A stretch of DNA of 64,000 bases, taken from Litsea cubeba (Eukaryota; Streptophyta; Magnoliopsida; Laurales; Lauraceae). Under the pieces are notes generated by a model. That model saw only the letters and a list, made by a program, of their open reading frames with translations. It did no database searches and was not told the DNA's origin. Below, one piece after another: positions 1 to 10,163 of the stretch (position 1 is the stretch's first letter; each line of letters begins with the position of its first letter). The position numbers were made by a program, and so were the translations under genes. The DNA lies in the NCBI GenBank assembly GCA_012931725.1, contig CM022946.1, forward strand, positions 43,677,464 through 43,741,463, in the 5' to 3' direction.

Positions 1-2754
1 GGTTTTACAGATGAGGGACATGGAACAATATCCCAGGTATGATTCTCCTGCAGTGCAACTAATTCTTCGTGCATAGCTTTTTGCCAACAGTCATGCTTCA
101 CCGCCTGTGAGTAAGAAGAAGGAATAGCAATAGAGGAGAGAGTAGCAAGCAAGGAGGTGTGAGTGAACCCATATTTTTCTGGAGGCTTGGAGAGACGGGT
201 AGAGCGTCGAAGCTGAAGTGGAGATGGAGCATCGTGTGATGAAGCGTGGTCAAGATCAGGTGCCGGTGAGGGATCCGGAGGGGGAGGCAGTAGTGGAACA
301 TCCTTATAATGATGCCGTTCATAGACAAGGAGTGGAGAAGAGATTGGGTCAGAAAAATCTGGTAGATGAGAAAATGATGGTAAATCCGAGGAATGGTTAG
401 GAAAAAAACTTTGATTTTCGAAAAATGTGACATTTCGAGAGATGCGAAGACGGTTGACCACAGGATCATAGCAGATATACCCCTTTTTGGTGAGATGCGT
501 AGCCAAGGAATGCACATTTGGCGGACTGAGCAGTTAATTTAGTACGTTCAGTCGGAGGAAGATGAACAAAACATACACAGCCAAAAATGCGCAGGTGGGT
601 ATAAGAAGGATCTTTACGAAAGAGACGAAAGTATGGTGTTTGATTGGTGAGGCGATAGGATGGTAAGCGATTGATCAAGTGAACTGCAGTGGCTAACGCT
701 TCGGGCCAAAATCTTGCGGGAACTGATGATTTTAGGAGAAGAGAACGAACAGTATCAAGGAGATGTCTGTTTTTGCGTTCTGCAACTCCGTTCTGTTGAG
801 GAGTGTAAGGGCACGATCGCTGTGATAAAATCCCATGTTTTTGCAAATAAGTTTAAAACTGATGGGACATATATTCCCCTCCGGAATCAGATCGGAGAGC
901 TTTAATGCGAGTAGAAAACTGATTTTCAACATACGCCATAAATTTTTGGAAAATATCAAAGACTTCAGATTTAGAGTGTAAGAAATAAACCCATGTGAAT
1001 CTACTATGATCATCAATAAATGTGACAAAATATTTGAAATGTGTATGAAGAATTACAGGTGTAATCCCCCAGACGTCACTATGAATAATGTCAAAGCAAT
1101 TTGAAGCCATAGTATATTTGGAAGAAAATGGAAGAACTTTGCTTTTTCCAAGTTTGCAAACAGAACACTCATCAGAAATGTGACTAAAAGATGTTTTATT
1201 TTCATTAATACTACCAGTGTTCAACATCAAAGATAACAATTTTGAATGAGGATGGCCTAATCTATTGTGCCAGAGCCTCCAAACATCTTGAGGAGAAAAA
1301 CAAGAAAAAGCAGAGATTTGTTTATTCCGAGAGGAAGGCATCACAAGAGGAAACAGGCGTCCACACTTAGGCCCCTTCGCGATCACCGTCCCCGACACTT
1401 GATCTCGCACAACACAACCAGAGCGAGAAAAGAAAACATTACAATTATCATCAATCAGTTGTCCAATAGACAGAAGATTTGTAGTAAGATGAGGAGATAG
1501 AAAGACTTTTGTGAGAGGTAAAGAATGAATGATATCACCAGTAGCTGTAATAGGAAGCTTTTGACCATCAGCAGTATGGACTTGCAAATTCCCTTTGTAT
1601 GGTTACAGGTTAGAGAGATGAGTGGTGGAGGAGGTCATGTGATTGGAAGCTCCAGAATCAATAAACCATATGGAAGAAGAGGAATGTTGGTTACCTGAAA
1701 TGCCAAGTGCAGAAAAGGCATTGATGATCATTTGTTGAATAAGCTCAGAGGTGATCTGAGGAGCAGTAGTGGAGGCAGGAGGTGGCGAAGGCATGACTGG
1801 TGCGGAAGGACTATCACTGGAAGTAGTAGCATCAGCAGTGTTGACATGATATGCTCGTGGAGTGTGATTTTGTGGCCGCCGTTTGCATTCATTGATAACA
1901 TGACCATTGGATTTGCAGTAATTACAAAACTTGGTCTTACACTGTGAGGCATAGTGTCCATAACTCTTACAGCCAAAGCATTGGATTTTGCTGAGATCTC
2001 TTGCAGGAGTTTGTCTTTTAGCAGCAGCATTAGTATGATGAATGATCCCTCCCAGACCGTGAGAGATACCAGGAGTGTAACTGGCAGTGGCAGCATATGC
2101 TACATCAGGAGAGTTTCCGGAGGATTGTTGCTTCAGAACATGCTGAGTGAGCTGACTTTGTTCCTCTCGCAAGAGTTCATTAAGACACTCATTCAGAGAT
2201 GGAGATGGAACCCTGCTCATCAGATTGGAACGAATGATCTCATATTCAGATCTCAATTTCATGAGGAACTAGTCTCTATGAGAAGTTGCCTGTAATTTTT
2301 GAATCTCAGAAAGAGCTGCCTCAGATACATTGAAGTATTTGATTTCATCATATTCTGCCCATAAATTGAGAAAACCCGTATAATAGTCCTGGATAGAAGA
2401 GGTGCCTTGGGAATACTGAGCAATCTCTAGTTCAAGTTGATATTGACGGGCAGAATTCCCTTGGTGATACACTTGTTTCAGATAATCCCACATCTCCTTG
2501 GAGGTCTTGTAAGGTTTGAGGTTCAGGATATATTGTGGTTCAACGGAACCAAGAATCCAGGTTTTTATCTTGGCATCCTTAGTATTCCAAGAGAGTATTT
2601 TTTTCTCATCTTCCTTAGGTCGTGGATCCCATCCGGAAACAAGTCCCCACATTTCCTTTCCTTCAAGATAGACTTGAAATTGATACGACCAGGAAGTATA
2701 ATTCTTTCCATTAAATTGGATCAATTTAATTTCATGCTTTTCCATTTCAGTCAA
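1..2754 (-). pseudogene. Copia C1 gag-pol, broken
   Basis: Gag starts at 2754 (MTEMEKHEIKLIQFNGKNYT) with the WSYQFQVYLEGKEMW region. After a frame change near 2265 it continues to a CCHC knuckle (CFGCKSYGHYASQC) and the protease motif FIDSGASNHM near 1660. A stop at about 1603 follows. The next frame (1587-853) holds the gag-pre-integrase motif WHNRLGHPHS and integrase residues IHSDVWG and DSGGEYM. A further frame change near 850 leads to TPQQNGVAERKNRH. The stretch 1-100 reads into the start of reverse transcriptase (EELVALQENHTWDIVP). It is clearly inactive. Confidence 0.85.
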
Positions 2755-2809
2755 ACAGTAGATCTTTCAACTATGCACAAAAAACCTCACTGTTCTTAAA
2801 TCAAACTGA

Positions 2810-2915
2810 TGGATCAGATCACACACCAATCAGATCACAAATAACATGCTAGATCAGATCACACACCAAGCAGATCGCAAATAATATGCTAGATCAGATC
2901 ACAATCAAAGAGATC
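2810..2915. repeat. Short tandem repeats in the C1 leader
   Basis: Units of the form ATGCTAGATCAGATCACACA repeat about three times at a spacing near 55 bp, with variants ending CACACCAAGCAGATC. They lie in the untranslated leader between primer site and gag. Their function is unknown. Confidence 0.6.
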
Positions 2916-3590
2916 AAGTGATCAGAACTGTTCCCAGAATGAGCAGTGCACAAAAAAATGCAAACACAACCTAGACGACCTTGTCGTCACTGTGTAGTTC
3001 TGTACGTGGGGCCCACCAAGTGATCTGTATACAGATCTGAGGGTGAAGATGGGTGAGCAGCAGAATTTTGCACCTACTGGAAGTGGTCTCAGACAAACCG
3101 GATCCAAATCAAAGATTTTGGACGGCTGTGATGAAAAGAAATTGACAAAACAGATTTTCCACAAATAATGGTAGATGGCCTACCTATGATGGATGAAAAA
3201 ATCTGAAAAAATTGCCAAAACAAAGAGCATAAATGGTCGACCAAGATGCAAGGAGCTGTTGAGGAGGTTGGTGATGATCAGTGGTGGGCCACAGATGGTG
3301 AACCTTATGACGACGACCAGTAATGCCAGCAAGGATCAGCTTGGAAGAAGCCTACGAAACAGATCCGTGATCTTTTCTAATATCACCAGAAAGTCTAGAA
3401 TATTCAGAAGTTCAGTGGGATTGTGATATCCTGATGTGATGAGGATCATCTGAGGTGGGTCACGTGAGATCACAGGTTGATCTGGCGACTTCCAATGCTT
3501 GGAAGATGAAGAGAAAATATCCAAAGAGTCTCTCAGAGACTATGACAGCTTCCAATGTTTGGAAGATGGAGAAGAAACACTCAGAAGTTT

Positions 3591-3603
3591 GGCTCTGATA
3601 CCA
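3591..3603 (-). promoter_or_regulatory. Primer binding site of copia C1 (initiator tRNA-Met)
   Basis: The minus-strand sequence TGGTATCAGAGCC directly abuts the LTR end CA. It is the common plant copia priming site. Confidence 0.85.
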
Positions 3604-3894
3604 TGTCAGACCAAAGAGAGATGAAGACAGATGATAGTTTGTGAATTCGATGATCCCTTTGAGGGTCACGATCTTTCATTATATAGAGATAAAGTTTACA
3701 AGAATGTTTACAGTGATTGAGAGAATTAACTAAATTAAAGTAATCATAATCTAATTAACATCTAATCAAATCTCCTAATAAGGCATAAAATCAATTACAT
3801 ATCTGTACAAGAGATATTTGTTTTGACCCACAAGTTGGGCTCAATTTGTCATGGGCTGAGACCCACTGAACTAAGCCCATTGGCCTAGTTGACA
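3604..3894 (-). repeat. 5' LTR of copia C1
   Basis: The segment starts TGTCAGACC and ends GTTGACA on the plus strand, giving TG...CA ends in both directions. It is followed on the element side (3591-3603) by GGCTCTGATACCA, the complement of the tRNA-Met primer site TGGTATCAGAGCC. The length is about 291 bp. The partner LTR is outside the window, so age and target duplication cannot be read. Confidence 0.8.
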
Positions 3895-4085
3895 TTCTAA
3901 ACATGTAGTAAAGGACTCCAATGAAGTTGAGGTGTTAGCCATTCTCAAAGCACTTTACGTATATAGGCATTTCCTAGTTCCCACTAAGCAGTTAATCTTG
4001 GAAAGTGATTCACTCAATGCCATTTCTTGTGTGAACTCAATTGCATCAAGGCTTTGAAAATTTAAGTTCTGTTTCAATGAAATTT
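3895..4085 (+). pseudogene. LINE RNase H fragment, left flank of nested insertions
   Basis: The frame just outside the C1 LTR reads SKHVVKDSNEVEVLAILKAL then ILESDSLNAISCVNS. This is the RNase H (RVT_3 type) region at the end of plant L1-like LINE ORF2. A stop occurs at about 4055, and after it KFKFCFNEI still resembles the family. The frame is open right up to the LTR edge, which shows C1 inserted into the LINE. The matching end of the domain appears at 5173. Confidence 0.6.
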
Positions 4086-4119
4086 AGGTATTAACCGTCT
4101 TCAATTCAGGTGGTGGCTG

Positions 4120-4614
4120 GTCCTACCCACGCTACCTGGGGAACAAATGCCTCCCTGCTGTTTGAACTTGAGACTTGGTGCGGCTGTGATACCATGTCAA
4201 GTCCGACTAGTCCATACATCCCAAAAGCTTAAGCTGTTAGGAAGCGGAAGACAAATCTACTTAACAGACCCGACCCATCTAACCAGAGAGAGAGAGAGCT
4301 CATGATTTTTCCAATCAAGAGGGAGAGAGGAAGAGAACAAGAGGCAGGTGGGGAGGAAAACAGAAGACAATTCATGATCTTTCCAATCAAGAGGGTTATG
4401 TAGCCCAAAATGGAAAACGGAGAACGACTGGGTACAGTCCCAGCAACCAAATGTCGGGATTGCTTTCTTTCATCCTGCTGCTATGGAGAAGCATTCATGC
4501 AGATCTCCTTGATGGCGAACTGTGGCCCAGAGAGGGAAGACACGACCTCTAGACCCCTACCATAGGAGCTAACTCTATCTTTTGCCGAGTCTGTAGTATG
4601 CTACTGCTCTATAA

Positions 4615-4670
<56 letters not shown>

Positions 4671-5165
4671 CCTGCAGTTCAAATCCTTGTTTCTCTTCTC
4701 CATCTCTCAACCATCCTGCACTTCAGATCCTTGTTTCTCTTCTCCATCCATATCATATGCTATGAAAAAACACTCTTTTTTTATAACTGTTTTTTGCATC
4801 TTCTTTGTCTTTTAGGGTGCATTTGTGCAGACGCGCTTGCCACGGAAAAGGATAGTTCTTCGTTACATGTTTGGTGCAATGAGGATCCAGAATATTCCGG
4901 CATGAGGTTTTGCGTTTGTTTTCTTCGCCAGTGAGGATCCGGCTTTCTCACCTCCCCCGGTCAAACTCCAAGTGCCACGGATGACAAACAACTGTATCAG
5001 ATTGGGTTTTTTGAAGTTTTCTTCGTATAGAAAGTATAAATTTTATCGGGTCAAGTGGGTTATGCGAGTCAACCTTGATGCAGGTCAGGTTAATATGACC
5101 CGTGACCAACCCATTAATAATGTGGGTCGGTTACACAGTGCAAGTGTGCGTTGGGTTAGATTCTG
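4120..5165. other. Insertion within the LINE fragment, partly TRIM or LTR-like
   Basis: This stretch separates the two halves of the LINE RNase H region. It contains GGCTGTGATACCATGTCAAG at about 4183-4202, a mutated complement of a tRNA-Met primer site followed by TGTCAAG as at an LTR start. It also holds AAGCTTAAGCTGTTAGG (4227-4243), a (CT)n tract (4617-4666), and a tandem pair of about 43 bp around 4667-4750. No gene is recognisable. A degraded TRIM or copia LTR is the best guess. Confidence 0.35.
4617..4666. repeat. (CT)n microsatellite
   Basis: An uninterrupted CT dinucleotide run of about 50 bp. Confidence 0.95.
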
Positions 5166-5172
5166 CCACCTC

Positions 5173-5361
5173 TAGGTACAGCGGATACTCTTGCTAAGTG
5201 GTGGGTCAGTAGGTCATCTCTTTGGAGGCTTCTCTTGTGTAATGTTTTTTGGTTGGGCATAATGCTCTTATACCTCTGCATTCTTCCTTTTTCTTCGGTT
5301 TGTAAGTTGTATTGGATTTTCCTTTTCATTAACTTAATTACATTTACGGATAAAAAATAAA
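5173..5361 (+). pseudogene. LINE RNase H C-terminus and 3' end
   Basis: The open frame reads GTADTLAKWWVSRSSLWRLL and then a hydrophobic tail ending VCKLYWIFLFINLITFTDKK. This is the usual ADxLAK end of a LINE RNase H, followed by a T-rich 3' region and a short A-rich tail. It completes the domain begun at 3895. Confidence 0.5.
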
Positions 5362-5827
5362 TAAATAACAGATGCTTCTACATTGTCAACTATATATGGC
5401 CACATCTGTAGCTAAGCACACAAGCACCTCAAAACAAACTATACAACAGGTTACCCAATCATGCATTACTCTCTCCAAAATCAGGCAAGTCACCCATCAG
5501 AGCTGCAGAAGGAAGGATGTTGAATACAAACCATTCGTTCATATATGCGTGGATCAATGTGAAAAGATACTTAAACGAGTATGTGCTTGATTGCATTTGA
5601 GGCAAGCAAACAAATGGTAGAAATTTTGGCTTAAAGAAATTAAATGACAAAAGCTCCTACGCCATTATGAAATCAGTCAAATGTTTTCTAAAGATCATGT
5701 CATATAGCCCTGAAATTACCAGAAACTAAAAATCAGACTGAATTTTAACCAGCCGATCCCATCTATCTTAATGATTTTTCAAATTACTGTCAACAGAAAA
5801 TATAAACTAAATCTGGCGAATACGTAC
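5362..5827. other. Intron sequence of the JmjC gene, nothing recognised
   Basis: AT-rich sequence left of the 19-nt exon. An open minus-strand stretch around 5459-5650 lacks any family motif. A further JmjC exon was looked for here but none was found. Confidence 0.4.
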
Positions 5828-5846
5828 CATTTCCTTGTCTTGCAAT
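5828..5846 (-). CDS. JMJ31: JmjC gene, 19-nt micro-exon
   Basis: On the minus strand the sequence CATACAAAAG is followed by a 19-base segment and then GTACGTATT. Spliced to the exon before it, this reads RLQDKEM, which continues the helix RRIMR in the way expected for this family. The ends are AG and GT with a strong donor (ATG/GTACGT). It is too short for an ORF search. It rests on phase, splice sites and family resemblance, so it is less certain than the other exons. Confidence 0.6.
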
Positions 5847-6005
5847 CTTTTGTATGGAGCCAGAATTCAACAAACAATTTAAACATGAAACATGAAAAGG
5901 TAACCCAAGTTCGAGGTCAGAAAATCATAAAAAAAGGAGACAAATAAGTGAAAAAAGTAAAAACACTGGATAAACATATAACAAAGAAAACAAACAAATT
6001 AAAAC

Positions 6006-6125
6006 CTCCTCATTATTCTGCGTAAATAATATGCATCCATGTGTTCCAACATGCTTGACATTATGTTGGACTGCCACCAAAAGTTCACTGCAATAGTCAA
6101 ATCTTCGCTATCAACTTGATGAAAC
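6006..6125 (-). CDS. JMJ31: JmjC gene exon with the distal iron-ligand His
   Basis: The 120-bp exon lies between GTGTGCAACAG and GTTTTAATTTG. It encodes WFHQVDSEDLTIAVNFWWQS then NIMSSMLEHMDAYYLRRIMR. The His of WFHQVDS is the third iron ligand. NFWWQSN and the HMDAYYLRR helix are typical of plant proteins of this class. The exon leaves two bases (AG), completed by the first base of the 19-nt exon at 5846. Confidence 0.87.
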
Positions 6126-6476
6126 CTGTTGCACACATCAAACTGAAAAGTCTTTTAATGAATTGACTACTTCAACTAGAAGCCAGCTAATATCTAGAAG
6201 CCCACCATGCTTACACCAGAAAATGCTGTTGACTACTTCAACTAGAAGAACACCATGTTCACACCAGAAAATGCTCACTCTGTTGTAATAGGAAAATGTG
6301 AAAAAAAAAAAAAAAAAAAAAAAGAAACTCCGACCTAATAAGTTGACAGGGAAAGCAGAATACCGGTTCCAACCAACTACTAACTACAAGCATAAATTTA
6401 TGAAGTAACAATAATAAAGATACTACTGCATAGCAGCATAGCAGAGTTACTAATCTACCTTGCGCAATGAAAAATT
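6126..6476. other. JmjC intron, left of copia C2
   Basis: Contains an imperfect tandem duplication of about 65 bp (6165-6280, unit GACTACTTCAACTAGAAG ... CACCAGAAAATGCT) and a poly(A) run at 6301-6323. No gene. Confidence 0.5.
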
Positions 6477-6763
6477 TGAAATAATCTATGATAAGATTAT
6501 ATGAAGAAGATCAATACAATATTGGGAGAAAACTTGATCCCATACAGAGAGGATCGATTGTGTATTTATAATTACATTATACCCTAATCAAGGGCAATCA
6601 GACTAATCAATAAACAATCTCCTAATCTATACAAGTAAAGAGAATAAATCTTATAATCTATACAAGGAAGAAAATATGAGAAAAATCAGCAGGATTTTAT
6701 ATACACAACACCCTTGATGGGTTGGGCTGGGCCTAGTGGGCCTAAGCCACATTATCTTCTACA
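6477..6763 (-). repeat. 3' LTR of copia C2
   Basis: Plus-strand start TGAAATAATC, end CTTCTACA. 287 bp, with no difference seen from 11842-12128. Confidence 0.95.
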
Positions 6764-7384
6764 CTCCCCCTCAAATTGATGTGGTAAGGCTGAAAACATC
6801 AATTTGCTAGTTAGATCATGATGACGCGGTTTGGGAAGAGCTTTGGTGAAAATATCCGCCAACTGGTTATAAGAAGAGACATGAGGCAGAGTTATCTTCT
6901 CAGTAACAACATGTTGACGGATGAAGTGACAGTCAATCTCAATGTGCTTTGTTCTTTCATGGAAAACCGGATTGTTGGCAATTCTGGTAGCACTGGTATT
7001 GTCCCCATAGAGAGGGGTGGAACGACTAACAAGAACACCGAATTCACACAGAAGGCGGCGGAGCCAGATAATTTCAGCACTGGCGGATGACATCGCTCGA
7101 TATTCTGCCTCAGCCGAAGACTTTGATACGGTGGTTTGTTTCTTGCACTTCCATGAAATCAGAGATTTTCCAAGAAACATACACCAGCCAGTGGTAGACC
7201 TCCGAGAGTCTGGACAGCCAGCCCAGTCAGCATCCGCATAAGCTGTTAATTGCAGAGAAGTATCAGAAGGAAAGAAGAGTCCATGATGAAGAGTCCCTTT
7301 AACATAGCGGAGGATGCGTAATGCAGCAGCAAGGTGCGGTTTTGTGGGGATTGCTAACAAACTGGCTAACCGTATGAACTGCAT
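6752..7384 (-). CDS. Copia C2 RNase H, separate frame after a one-base shift
   Basis: The open stretch holds ADADWAGCPDSRRSTTGWCM, KSSAEAEYRAMS, YGDNTSA, ERTKHIEIDCHFIR and QLADIFTKALP, all typical of copia RNase H. It follows directly on pol if one extra A near 7347 is ignored. The reading frame passes through the polypurine tract and stops within the 3' LTR (GECRR then TAA), so the last codons overlap the LTR. Real translation would need the shift repaired or a frameshift. Confidence 0.85.
   Translation of the reverse strand: MQFIRLASLLAIPTKPHLAAALRILRYVKGTLHHGLFFPSDTSLQLTAYADADWAGCPDSRRSTTGWCMFLGKSLISWKCKKQTTVSKSSAEAEYRAMSSASAEIIWLRRLLCEFGVLVSRSTPLYGDNTSATRIANNPVFHERTKHIEIDCHFIRQHVVTEKITLPHVSSYNQLADIFTKALPKPRHHDLTSKLMFSALPHQFEGECRR
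6764..6779 (-). promoter_or_regulatory. Polypurine tract of copia C2
   Basis: Minus-strand AATTTGAGGGGGAG directly before the 3' LTR start TGTAGAAG. It primes plus-strand synthesis. The pol frame reads through it. Confidence 0.85.
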
Positions 7385-10163
7385 GAGAGATATCCGGCCT
7401 AGTCATAGTTAGGTAGAGCAAGCTACCAACTATCCGCCGAAAAACAGATGGATCATCCAGGGGAGTGCCATCATCGGAACTGATTTTGCTGTTCAATTCC
7501 AGAGGCGTATCAAAAGGGACAGCATCATCAAGCCTGGCCGATTTGATCAAATCTGTCGCATATTTACGCTGAATGATCCTAATGCCTGATTTGTTACGCA
7601 CAAACTCAAGTCCCAGAAAGTATGTGAGAGGACCAAGATCCTTCATTCTGAAGTGGCGAGTAAGGTGGTTTTTGAGATCCGTAATGCTTGCATTATCATT
7701 ACCACTGATAATCATATCATCCACATAGACTAAGAGGAATGTGTAGCCCTTCGATGTCCATCTCAAAAAGAGGGAACTATCAGAGTGACTTTGACGAAAT
7801 CCAGCTTGAAGAATTGCTGTCCGGAACTTATCGAACCAAGCCCTAGGAGCTTGTTTAAGTCCATAAAGAGCTTTCCTCAATTTGCACACATGCTTCGGAG
7901 GACAAGCATAGCCAGGAGGAGGTTTTAAATAAACAGTCTCTCTCAAGTCCCCATGTAGAAAAGCATTTTTGACGTCCATTTGCCAAAGAGGCCAATTTCG
8001 GGCAGCCGCAACACAAAGAAGAGTACGAACGGTGGTCATTTTTGCCACTGGTGCAAAAGTTTCCTCATAGTCAATTCCGTATTCCTGCTTATAACCCTGT
8101 GCAACCAATCTTGCTTTGTAGCGATCAAGAGTCCCATCAGCATGTAATTTGATGGAGTATATCCATTTGCTGCCAATCACAGAGGCTCTATCCGGGGCCG
8201 GTACCAATTCCCATGTTTGGTTTGCTTCAAGAGCGACCAATTCCTCAGTCATAGCATCCTGCCAGTAAGAAATCTTTGAGGCCTGTGAATATGAGGTGGG
8301 TATAGGAGTACTATCCAAGGAAGTAAGAAGAGCAGGAAATCCATAGCGGTTAGGGACAACAGAAAGACGACTAGAGCGTCGCAGAGAAATGGTGTTAGAA
8401 GAAGTATTATTACCTGAAGACTCAGTAGGCGGCGCTGGGAGAGGATCAGGAGAGGAAGTCGCCAGAGGAGAGACCTTGTTCCGCCGGACATAGACTTTAA
8501 GAGGAGGTGATGGAGAAGTAGACTCTGAGAATTGTGGCAGATAGGAGACAGCAATAGGATGACTATCCAAATGTAAAGAAAAGAAGGGAATATGTTCCAA
8601 GAAAATAACATTACGAGAGATACGCATGCGTTTGTCCAAGTGATCATAACACAAAAAACCTTTGTGTTCATTACTGTAACCCAAAAAAATGCATTTAGCA
8701 GCTTGTGGAGATAACTTTGTGCGCTCAGTAGGAGGAAGATGAACAAAACACAGGCAACCAAAAACACGCAAGTGAGAGTATGAGGGGGTTTGACCAAAGA
8801 GAACTCCGTAAGGAGTAGTCTTTCCTAGAACAGTACTAGAAAGACGGTTGATAAGATACACAGCGGTATGTGCAGCATCACACCAAAATTTGGGAGGGAC
8901 TAACGATGCAATCAACAGAGTACGAACAGTTCCAAGAATATGTCTGTTCTTTCTTTCCGCAATCCCATTTTGCTGAGGAGTATGTGGACAAGATTTTTGA
9001 TGAAGAATTCCTTTATCAGAAAGGAAGGCAGAGAAATCATGAGACATGTATTCTCCACCAGAATCTGATCGAAGAATTTTGATAGCTTTTTGAAATTGAG
9101 TTTGAACCATGTTATAAAATTTTTGAAAAATGGAGAATACTTCAGATTTCATACGCATAAAGTAAATCCAAGTATAACGAGAATGGTCATCAATAAAGGT
9201 CACATAGTATTTAAATCCCGTCCTACTCAAGGTAGGAGCAATTCCCCAAACGTCTGAATGAATGATGTCAAATGATGCCAAAGCACGAGCATTATGAACA
9301 GGAAAAGGCAAAATATGACTTTTACTAAGGCAACAAGTTTCACACTTTGATTGAGATAAAGAAGACATCATTTTATTATCAATAGTAGAATCCAAATAAC
9401 CAAATTTAAACAAGGAAATTAAATTTGCATTGTTCACATGACCAAGACGTTTATGCCAAACAGTCCACATTTTATTGAAGTTAGAAGAAGAAGCAAAAAG
9501 AGAATGATGTCCAATGTCCAGCAAGAACAGGCGCCCATGTTTACTCCCCGTCGCGATCACCTTCCCAGTTTGTCGCCCCTGTATAACACAACCAGAGGAA
9601 GAAAAGTGAACAAGATCGCCATCATCAATAAGTTGTCCTACAGAAAGAAGATTGGTTGATAATTTGGGAACAAAGTAAACATTGGGAAGAGTGAGGGGCT
9701 GGCCAGAATTACTAGATAAAGTAATGGTACCAACTCCTGAAATGAGAAGTTGATCACCATTAGCAGTGGTTATTTTCACTTTTCCAAGGTAAGGGTGGGA
9801 ATCTGTAAATCCATGTTCCACAGATGTCATGTGATTGGATGCTCCTGAATCTAAAAACCAAGTGGAAGAGGTAATAGGAGAAGAAAGAGAGGCAGAGGAA
9901 TGAAAAGCAGGATATGCAATATGAGAATGAGTTTGATACCAACCACCAGATATGCCCATAGACGCATATGCAGAAGTAACCGTGCTCTGGATCAGTTCTT
10001 GAATCTGAGCAGGAGTCATGGATACAGCCCCCGAGGAAGTGCTTCCTGTATCAGATGATGGTGCTTGAGCCTGGAAGGCGGAAGGATTAGTCTGTCGTGG
10101 CAGATTGGAGGGAGGCTTCTTCGGCAAGCACCTCATTCTTACGCTGGAGGCTGCGGCAGTCAT
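7299..10163 (-). CDS. Copia C2 pol: protease, integrase, reverse transcriptase
   Basis: The 954-codon open frame, read from 10163, runs in this order. Protease has WFLDSGASNHM. The gag-pre-integrase region has WHKRLGHVNN and its Cys pairs. The integrase core has FDIIHSDVWG, FIDDHSRYTW and DSGGEYM, then QQNGIAERKNRH. Reverse transcriptase begins at WQDAMTEELVALEANQTWEL, with WQMDVKNAFLHG and the catalytic YVDDMI. Integrase before RT marks Ty1/copia. The frame ends early (HKTAPCCC) because an A3 run is A4 near 7347. The RNase H frame picks up from 7384. Apart from this it is the best preserved pol in the window. Confidence 0.92.
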   Translation of the reverse strand: MTAAASSVRMRCLPKKPPSNLPRQTNPSAFQAQAPSSDTGSTSSGAVSMTPAQIQELIQSTVTSAYASMGISGGWYQTHSHIAYPAFHSSASLSSPITSSTWFLDSGASNHMTSVEHGFTDSHPYLGKVKITTANGDQLLISGVGTITLSSNSGQPLTLPNVYFVPKLSTNLLSVGQLIDDGDLVHFSSSGCVIQGRQTGKVIATGSKHGRLFLLDIGHHSLFASSSNFNKMWTVWHKRLGHVNNANLISLFKFGYLDSTIDNKMMSSLSQSKCETCCLSKSHILPFPVHNARALASFDIIHSDVWGIAPTLSRTGFKYYVTFIDDHSRYTWIYFMRMKSEVFSIFQKFYNMVQTQFQKAIKILRSDSGGEYMSHDFSAFLSDKGILHQKSCPHTPQQNGIAERKNRHILGTVRTLLIASLVPPKFWCDAAHTAVYLINRLSSTVLGKTTPYGVLFGQTPSYSHLRVFGCLCFVHLPPTERTKLSPQAAKCIFLGYSNEHKGFLCYDHLDKRMRISRNVIFLEHIPFFSLHLDSHPIAVSYLPQFSESTSPSPPLKVYVRRNKVSPLATSSPDPLPAPPTESSGNNTSSNTISLRRSSRLSVVPNRYGFPALLTSLDSTPIPTSYSQASKISYWQDAMTEELVALEANQTWELVPAPDRASVIGSKWIYSIKLHADGTLDRYKARLVAQGYKQEYGIDYEETFAPVAKMTTVRTLLCVAAARNWPLWQMDVKNAFLHGDLRETVYLKPPPGYACPPKHVCKLRKALYGLKQAPRAWFDKFRTAILQAGFRQSHSDSSLFLRWTSKGYTFLLVYVDDMIISGNDNASITDLKNHLTRHFRMKDLGPLTYFLGLEFVRNKSGIRIIQRKYATDLIKSARLDDAVPFDTPLELNSKISSDDGTPLDDPSVFRRIVGSLLYLTMTRPDISHAVHTVSQFVSNPHKTAPCCCITHPPLC

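Larger units (their letters stand above)
1..3894 (-). mobile_element. Ty1/copia element C1, 5' part (continues beyond the left edge)
   Basis: Read right to left: one LTR (3604-3894), a primer binding site, a leader of about 0.8 kb, gag, protease, integrase and the first residues of reverse transcriptase at the window edge. The rest of pol and the other LTR lie left of the window. The element sits inside a LINE RNase H sequence that resumes at 3895. It is decayed, as gag and pol are broken by several frame changes and a stop. Confidence 0.88.
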
